Program-made: the position numbers and the translations under genes | Shown: piece after piece, positions 60,781-64,000 of the stretch | Position numbering within the stretch: the first letter of the stretch is position 1 | Layout of the letters: each line of letters begins with the position of its first letter | Notes under the pieces: generated by a model | Database searches by the model: none | The model's input: only the letters and a program-made list of their open reading frames with translations | What the model was told of the DNA's origin: nothing | Assembly: GCF_024435075.2 (NCBI RefSeq) | Contig: NZ_JAMZEG020000001.1 | Location: 62,001 to 126,000 of the forward strand | Direction of reading: 5' to 3' | DNA length: 64,000 nt | DNA from: Marinomonas maritima | Lineage (GTDB): Bacteria; Pseudomonadota; Gammaproteobacteria; Pseudomonadales; Marinomonadaceae

Positions 60781-62151
60781 TCATTGTGATGCAGCAGCAG
60801 TGGCCATTGTCGAATAGGCCGTTACTTGATTGCGTCCGTGGCCCTTCGAAAAATACAGTGCTTTGTCTGCTTGAGCCAATAACGAGTCTATAGTTGAGCT
60901 TTGTGGTGAATTTTCAATAACCCCCATGCTGGCAGTAAAGTGAACGGATGACTGTTCGTGTGTTAGCTTGATTTGACTGATTTTTAGTCGGAGACTTTGG
61001 GCAATATTGGTTGCTTCATCTTCTCCAATATTTGGCAAAATCACGGCAAACTCTTCTCCACCTAAACGACCAATGAGATCGGTTGAGCGAAGGCTGTTTT
61101 TCAACTTGTCTGCAAATACTATTAGAGCCTTATCACCCATAGCATGACCATAAGTATCGTTAAGGCTTTTAAAATTGTCGATATCAATCATAATCAAGCT
61201 AAGTAAGCTTTCATTATTGTTAGCCTGATTGAGTAATTGCTTCCCAGAGTCAAAAAAGGCGCGGCGATTACAGAGTTTAGTGAGTGGGTCGCTATAGGCT
61301 AATTGCTCTGCTTTTTCCTTAGCCCGCTCAAGATCTCGAGTCCGAACTTTAACTTTCTCATCTAGCTCTTGGTTCAGGTTTAGCAATTCGAGTTGTTTCT
61401 TATTAACCCGCTCAATCATTTGATTATAACTGTCTTTCAGAACGAGCAATTCATTTTCATCAGTCCAATTAATGTCTAAATCTATCGGCTTTGGTGATTG
61501 TGTGTCTTGCTGGTGAATCTTGAAAGTGAATTCTTTTAGTGGTTTTCCAAGGTATTTATTAATAAAGAAATAAATAATAATCCACAGCATACAAGTCTTG
61601 ATAATAGAATTGACTAAAATAAGAATGAAACCGTATTTTAATCGTTCAAATACCAGTTGGTCATTTGAATAAAGAGTAACCGTGCCTAATGAAATATTCT
61701 GATCAAATGCTGGCCCTTGGTAATAAATCGGAAACTCGTGTTCGAAAAGAGCGTTAGAACCTAAACCAGTGAGTGCTTGTTCTGTAGGAATGCCTTTAGA
61801 AGTGTAGTATTCAACCTGGTGCTGTTCATTAAATACAGCACCGATTTGAAAGTCTGTTTTGTGGTCAAGCGATTTTACTTTGACCCCAACCACGATGGGA
61901 AGGTTATACATACCCTGTAGAATAGACTGCAATAATTCTTGATTATAGGTCCAAACAGATTCGGAGATTCCTTTGCCGAAGGTGGCCGGCAAGGTTTGAA
62001 TTTCATCATAAAATTCTCTTTTGGTGTTTTCGTACTCTTTGTAAAGCTGTACCACGGTGACCAAAACCGCCACCAAAAAATAAACACCAAAGATAACAAG
62101 CAGTAAGTGCAGAGCAATGGATCGGCGGTAATGGTTTAACAACGATTGCAT
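60781..62151 (-). CDS. Membrane diguanylate cyclase (GGDEF)
   Basis: 456 residues. TM1 about 15-37 (LHLLLVIFGVYFLVAVLVTVV), a periplasmic sensor domain to about 175, TM2 (FILILVNSIIKTCMLWIIIYFFI), a HAMP-like/coiled-coil linker, and a GGDEF domain at about 290-445. The active-site loop is GGEEF, with an upstream RxxD inhibitory site at the standard five-residue spacing (RSTD LIGRL GGEEF), so it should make c-di-GMP under product inhibition. The gene for a periplasmic binding protein lies 31 bp upstream, suggesting a joint sensor. Confidence 0.92.
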   Translation of the reverse strand: MQSLLNHYRRSIALHLLLVIFGVYFLVAVLVTVVQLYKEYENTKREFYDEIQTLPATFGKGISESVWTYNQELLQSILQGMYNLPIVVGVKVKSLDHKTDFQIGAVFNEQHQVEYYTSKGIPTEQALTGLGSNALFEHEFPIYYQGPAFDQNISLGTVTLYSNDQLVFERLKYGFILILVNSIIKTCMLWIIIYFFINKYLGKPLKEFTFKIHQQDTQSPKPIDLDINWTDENELLVLKDSYNQMIERVNKKQLELLNLNQELDEKVKVRTRDLERAKEKAEQLAYSDPLTKLCNRRAFFDSGKQLLNQANNNESLLSLIMIDIDNFKSLNDTYGHAMGDKALIVFADKLKNSLRSTDLIGRLGGEEFAVILPNIGEDEATNIAQSLRLKISQIKLTHEQSSVHFTASMGVIENSPQSSTIDSLLAQADKALYFSKGHGRNQVTAYSTMATAAASQ

Positions 62152-62182
62152 TTAACAAGCCTTAGCTGTTTTGATGAGCGGT

Positions 62183-62998
62183 TTATTGGTTTTGCCAATC
62201 TTGGATGCCATAACGCTCTAGTAGTTTCTCTAGGCGTCCATCTTCTCGCATTTTCAGAGTTTCTTCGGACATTATTTTTGCATATTCAGCGGATTTAGGA
62301 TTCTTCGGTGAAAAGCTGCTGTAGACATCAATCACAGCACTGGTGGTGCCGACGACTTTAAGTTGGTCGGCTTTGCCCATTTGTTGAGCTTTATATTCCA
62401 ATACACTTTTGTCTTCAATCACTGCGGTTAAGCGGCCATTGATTAGCATTTCAAGCAATCTTTCTAGAGGCTTCTCACCTGTAATTTCCAGAACGTTTTC
62501 AGGATTTTGATTGAAATAATCCATCACAGTCGGATCAACATAGTCATATCCTTTAATGATGCCAATTATCTTTGCCTGCTCAAGTGACTCTTTGCCAGTA
62601 TAGCGCCAGTTCGAGTCTTTATTGCTAAAGAAGGTGCTGTTGCTCCTACCTAGAGCAAAGTCTGGAAAAACAAAGTCGGGTGCTTCTTCTCGAAAGCAGG
62701 CCATCGTGCCGTCAAGCTTACCTTCTCTAACCAATTGCAGGCCCCGAGAGTAGGACACCTCAACAAACTCGACTTTATGTCCCCTTGACTCTAAGGTTTC
62801 AACCAGCAAATCCCCTAGGTAACCAACCTTCCCTTGATTTTGGCTGGCAATGCAGTCGTAAGGGCACCATTCGTCGGTGGCGATTCTTATCGTATCTGAA
62901 AAAACGGAAGTAGAAAAAAGTGTAATAAAGCTTATTAATAGCACACTAAAAATGAGAGGTTTTTTTGCTTGGTTTGTTTGTTCATTTTGCGATGGCAT
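62183..62998 (-). CDS. Periplasmic solute-binding protein (SBP_bac_3 family), DGC partner
   Basis: 271 residues: basic N-terminus and signal helix (KPLIFSVLLISFITLFSTSVFSD), then a family-3 amino-acid-binding-type fold (IRIATDEWCPYDC near 37; GYLGDLLVETLESRGHKVEFVEV; GKLDGTMACFREEAP; RLTAVIEDKSVLEYKAQQ; RLEKLLERYGI at the end). No ABC permease or ATPase lies near; instead the diguanylate cyclase gene follows, so it more likely hands a ligand signal to that sensor domain, as NspS does for MbaA in Vibrio. Confidence 0.85.
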   Translation of the reverse strand: MPSQNEQTNQAKKPLIFSVLLISFITLFSTSVFSDTIRIATDEWCPYDCIASQNQGKVGYLGDLLVETLESRGHKVEFVEVSYSRGLQLVREGKLDGTMACFREEAPDFVFPDFALGRSNSTFFSNKDSNWRYTGKESLEQAKIIGIIKGYDYVDPTVMDYFNQNPENVLEITGEKPLERLLEMLINGRLTAVIEDKSVLEYKAQQMGKADQLKVVGTTSAVIDVYSSFSPKNPKSAEYAKIMSEETLKMREDGRLEKLLERYGIQDWQNQ

Positions 62999-63453
62999 AA
63001 TTATTTTTTTCCAGTGCGATTGGCTTTTGACAGTATGTTATTTTTACCGTCCTGCCCCGCTATAGTCAACAAAACGGACATTGTCTATGAAGTAGCTTCT
63101 TATATTTTATCAACACTGCATGCAGTAGATTTGAAATACTGTTGGTTGTTTGGTTTTATGTCGATAAGAGTGACCTTTGTGGTTAAAAAAAACAAGCAAA
63201 GATAATGATCATGCACATGTTCTTTGATAAGTCTCATGGTGATGTGGTGAGAGAGGGTTTGTTGAGTATTAGATTAGCTTCCGATATTGACCGAAGCTGT
63301 AACCTTGTGTAACACCGCCACAATCAATAGCTCCCCCTGCCAAAGCTGCTGGCTCCTTGAAGGCTTATAGTCATTTCATCTTTTACTTCATACAGTGAAG
63401 AGGATCGTTTTAATGGCACGTTGTTTATTACTATTTTGTAAACAAGGAATATG
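62999..63453. other. Non-coding gap
   Basis: About 450 bp between the binding-protein start and the terminator of the permease gene. Short rightward ORFs are present but lack ribosome sites and features. A small AGCTTC/GAAGCT stem lies near 63279-63301. Nothing else is recognised. Confidence 0.4.
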
Positions 63454-63455
63454 AA

Positions 63456-63485
63456 AAAGCCCCGCATTTTACAATGCGGGGCTTT
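63456..63485. terminator. Terminator of the leftward permease gene
   Basis: Perfect 13-bp stem AAAGCCCCGCATT/AATGCGGGGCTTT with loop TTAC. Reading leftward the stem is followed by TTTTTC, giving a strong rho-independent terminator 45 bp after the permease stop. Confidence 0.92.
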
Positions 63486-63529
63486 GGTTCGATTTTGAAA
63501 TATCGCTTTTTTAGCCGTACGAGGGAGAA

Positions 63530-64000
63530 CTAAGCCGATGTCGTCAGATCGGCTTCGGCCTGAGCTAGCATGTCGAACTCTTCTTCTGGTGTTTTCGCAA
63601 CTAAATGATTTTTGCTATACAAGAAGTAGTACGCTGCGCCAATGGCGAATAGCACTAGAGTGTAAAAAAACGCACGTGGATCGTATGCGTAAACACCCGT
63701 CAGCGCCAACAGTGACAAAACAAACGCAATAGATGAAGTGAAAATACCGCCAGGTGTTTTATAAGGGCGATGCATGTCTGGATGGTTTATGCGCAGCAAT
63801 ATGTGGCTAAGTGCCATCAATGCATAAGACACCGTAGCACCGACAACCGCCATGGCTAGCATAAGGTCACCTTCGCCTGTCAAAGAAGCAAGGAACCCCA
63901 AAATACCCGGAACGATCAGCGCGCGTGAAGGCACTTTTCGCTTGTCCGTGACAGACAAACTTTGTGGAATGTAGCCTGCACGAGACAATGCGAACACTAG
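63530..64000 (-). CDS. APC-family amino acid/ethanolamine permease (5' end outside window)
   Basis: The C-terminal 157 residues of a 12-TM APC-superfamily permease; the frame is open to the window edge. FALSRAGYIPQSLSVTDKRKVPSRALIVPG is the family loop after TM8, followed by membrane helices and the YKTPGGIFTS motif. The tail HLVAKTPEEEFDMLAQAEADL resembles ethanolamine permeases (Eat). The Eat assignment is tentative because the substrate-binding N-terminal half is not visible. Confidence 0.82.
   Translation of the reverse strand, partial: LVFALSRAGYIPQSLSVTDKRKVPSRALIVPGILGFLASLTGEGDLMLAMAVVGATVSYALMALSHILLRINHPDMHRPYKTPGGIFTSSIAFVLSLLALTGVYAYDPRAFFYTLVLFAIGAAYYFLYSKNHLVAKTPEEEFDMLAQAEADLTTSA

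Noticed and set aside
1..64000. CRISPR arrays, tRNA/rRNA genes, prophage or replication origin
   Set aside because: No regularly spaced direct repeats, no cloverleaf or rRNA signatures, no phage structural genes and no DnaA-box cluster were seen on reading both strands.

Overview
The window reads as a chromosomal stretch of a marine gammaproteobacterium, most like Marinomonas or a close Oceanospirillales relative. This rests on moderate-to-low GC, gammaproteobacterial gene families (pspFABC, ohrR/ohr, nagBA, TRAP and CUT1 transporters) and many solute importers with their own regulators. The genus is inferred from overall protein character; no rRNA or tRNA lies in the window to prove it.

Layout. 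1-2.4 kb: truncated LysR gene, divergent short-chain dehydrogenase, a small orphan protein. 2.4-10.9 kb: a six-gene ABC importer operon of the rhizobial glycerol type (glpSTPQUV order), read leftward from a well-formed sigma-54 promoter, with a divergent AcoR-like sigma-54 activator. 10.9-14.5 kb: LysR/nitroreductase pair and a CSS-motif EAL protein. 14.5-22.7 kb: an N-acetylglucosamine locus with a CUT1 ABC importer and GntR regulator leftward and nagB, a sugar kinase and nagA rightward, around a shared GntR-like dyad. 22.7-28.2 kb: RidA, LysR, lipoprotein, M42-like peptidase, CNNM protein and a small membrane protein, then a decayed junction made of the 3' end of a metal permease gene fused to the 5' end of the peptidase gene.

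28.2-36.8 kb is the most interesting part, a probable metallophore-uptake region. It has a PchR/YbtA-like AraC regulator, a FyuA-like TonB receptor under a Fur-like box, a SAM methyltransferase and an RhtX/FptX/YbtX-like MFS permease, followed by a FecBCD-type ABC importer whose promoter carries a near-perfect Zur box. This couples iron-type and zinc-type control in one neighbourhood. The decayed junction is best explained by an old tandem duplication of this whole stretch followed by complementary loss.

36.9-39.8 kb: phage-shock locus (pspF divergent from pspABC plus a small membrane protein) with a sigma-54 promoter. 40-49.7 kb: chemoreceptor, GST, DJ-1-like and ABM proteins, a GNAT gene split by an IS10-like IS4-family element (9-bp target duplication, in-frame amber in the transposase), DMT exporter with Lrp regulator, ohrR/ohr and pterin dehydratase. 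49.7-55.9 kb: Lys-rich XRE protein, DUF2306, a secreted alpha/beta hydrolase, a membrane-anchored AraC regulator and DUF805, the hydrolase and DUF805 promoters sharing a 24-bp dyad; then LysR and HPP proteins. 56.1-59.1 kb: a TRAP transporter with a GntR/FadR-type dyad. 59.5-60.8 kb: a decayed IS5-family element beside a remnant end of a relative. 60.8-63 kb: a diguanylate cyclase paired with a periplasmic solute-binding protein. The right edge cuts an ethanolamine-permease-like gene.

The window is dominated by solute capture and its local control. Two sigma-54 circuits, Fur and Zur-type metal control and several regulator/operator pairs can be read directly from the DNA.
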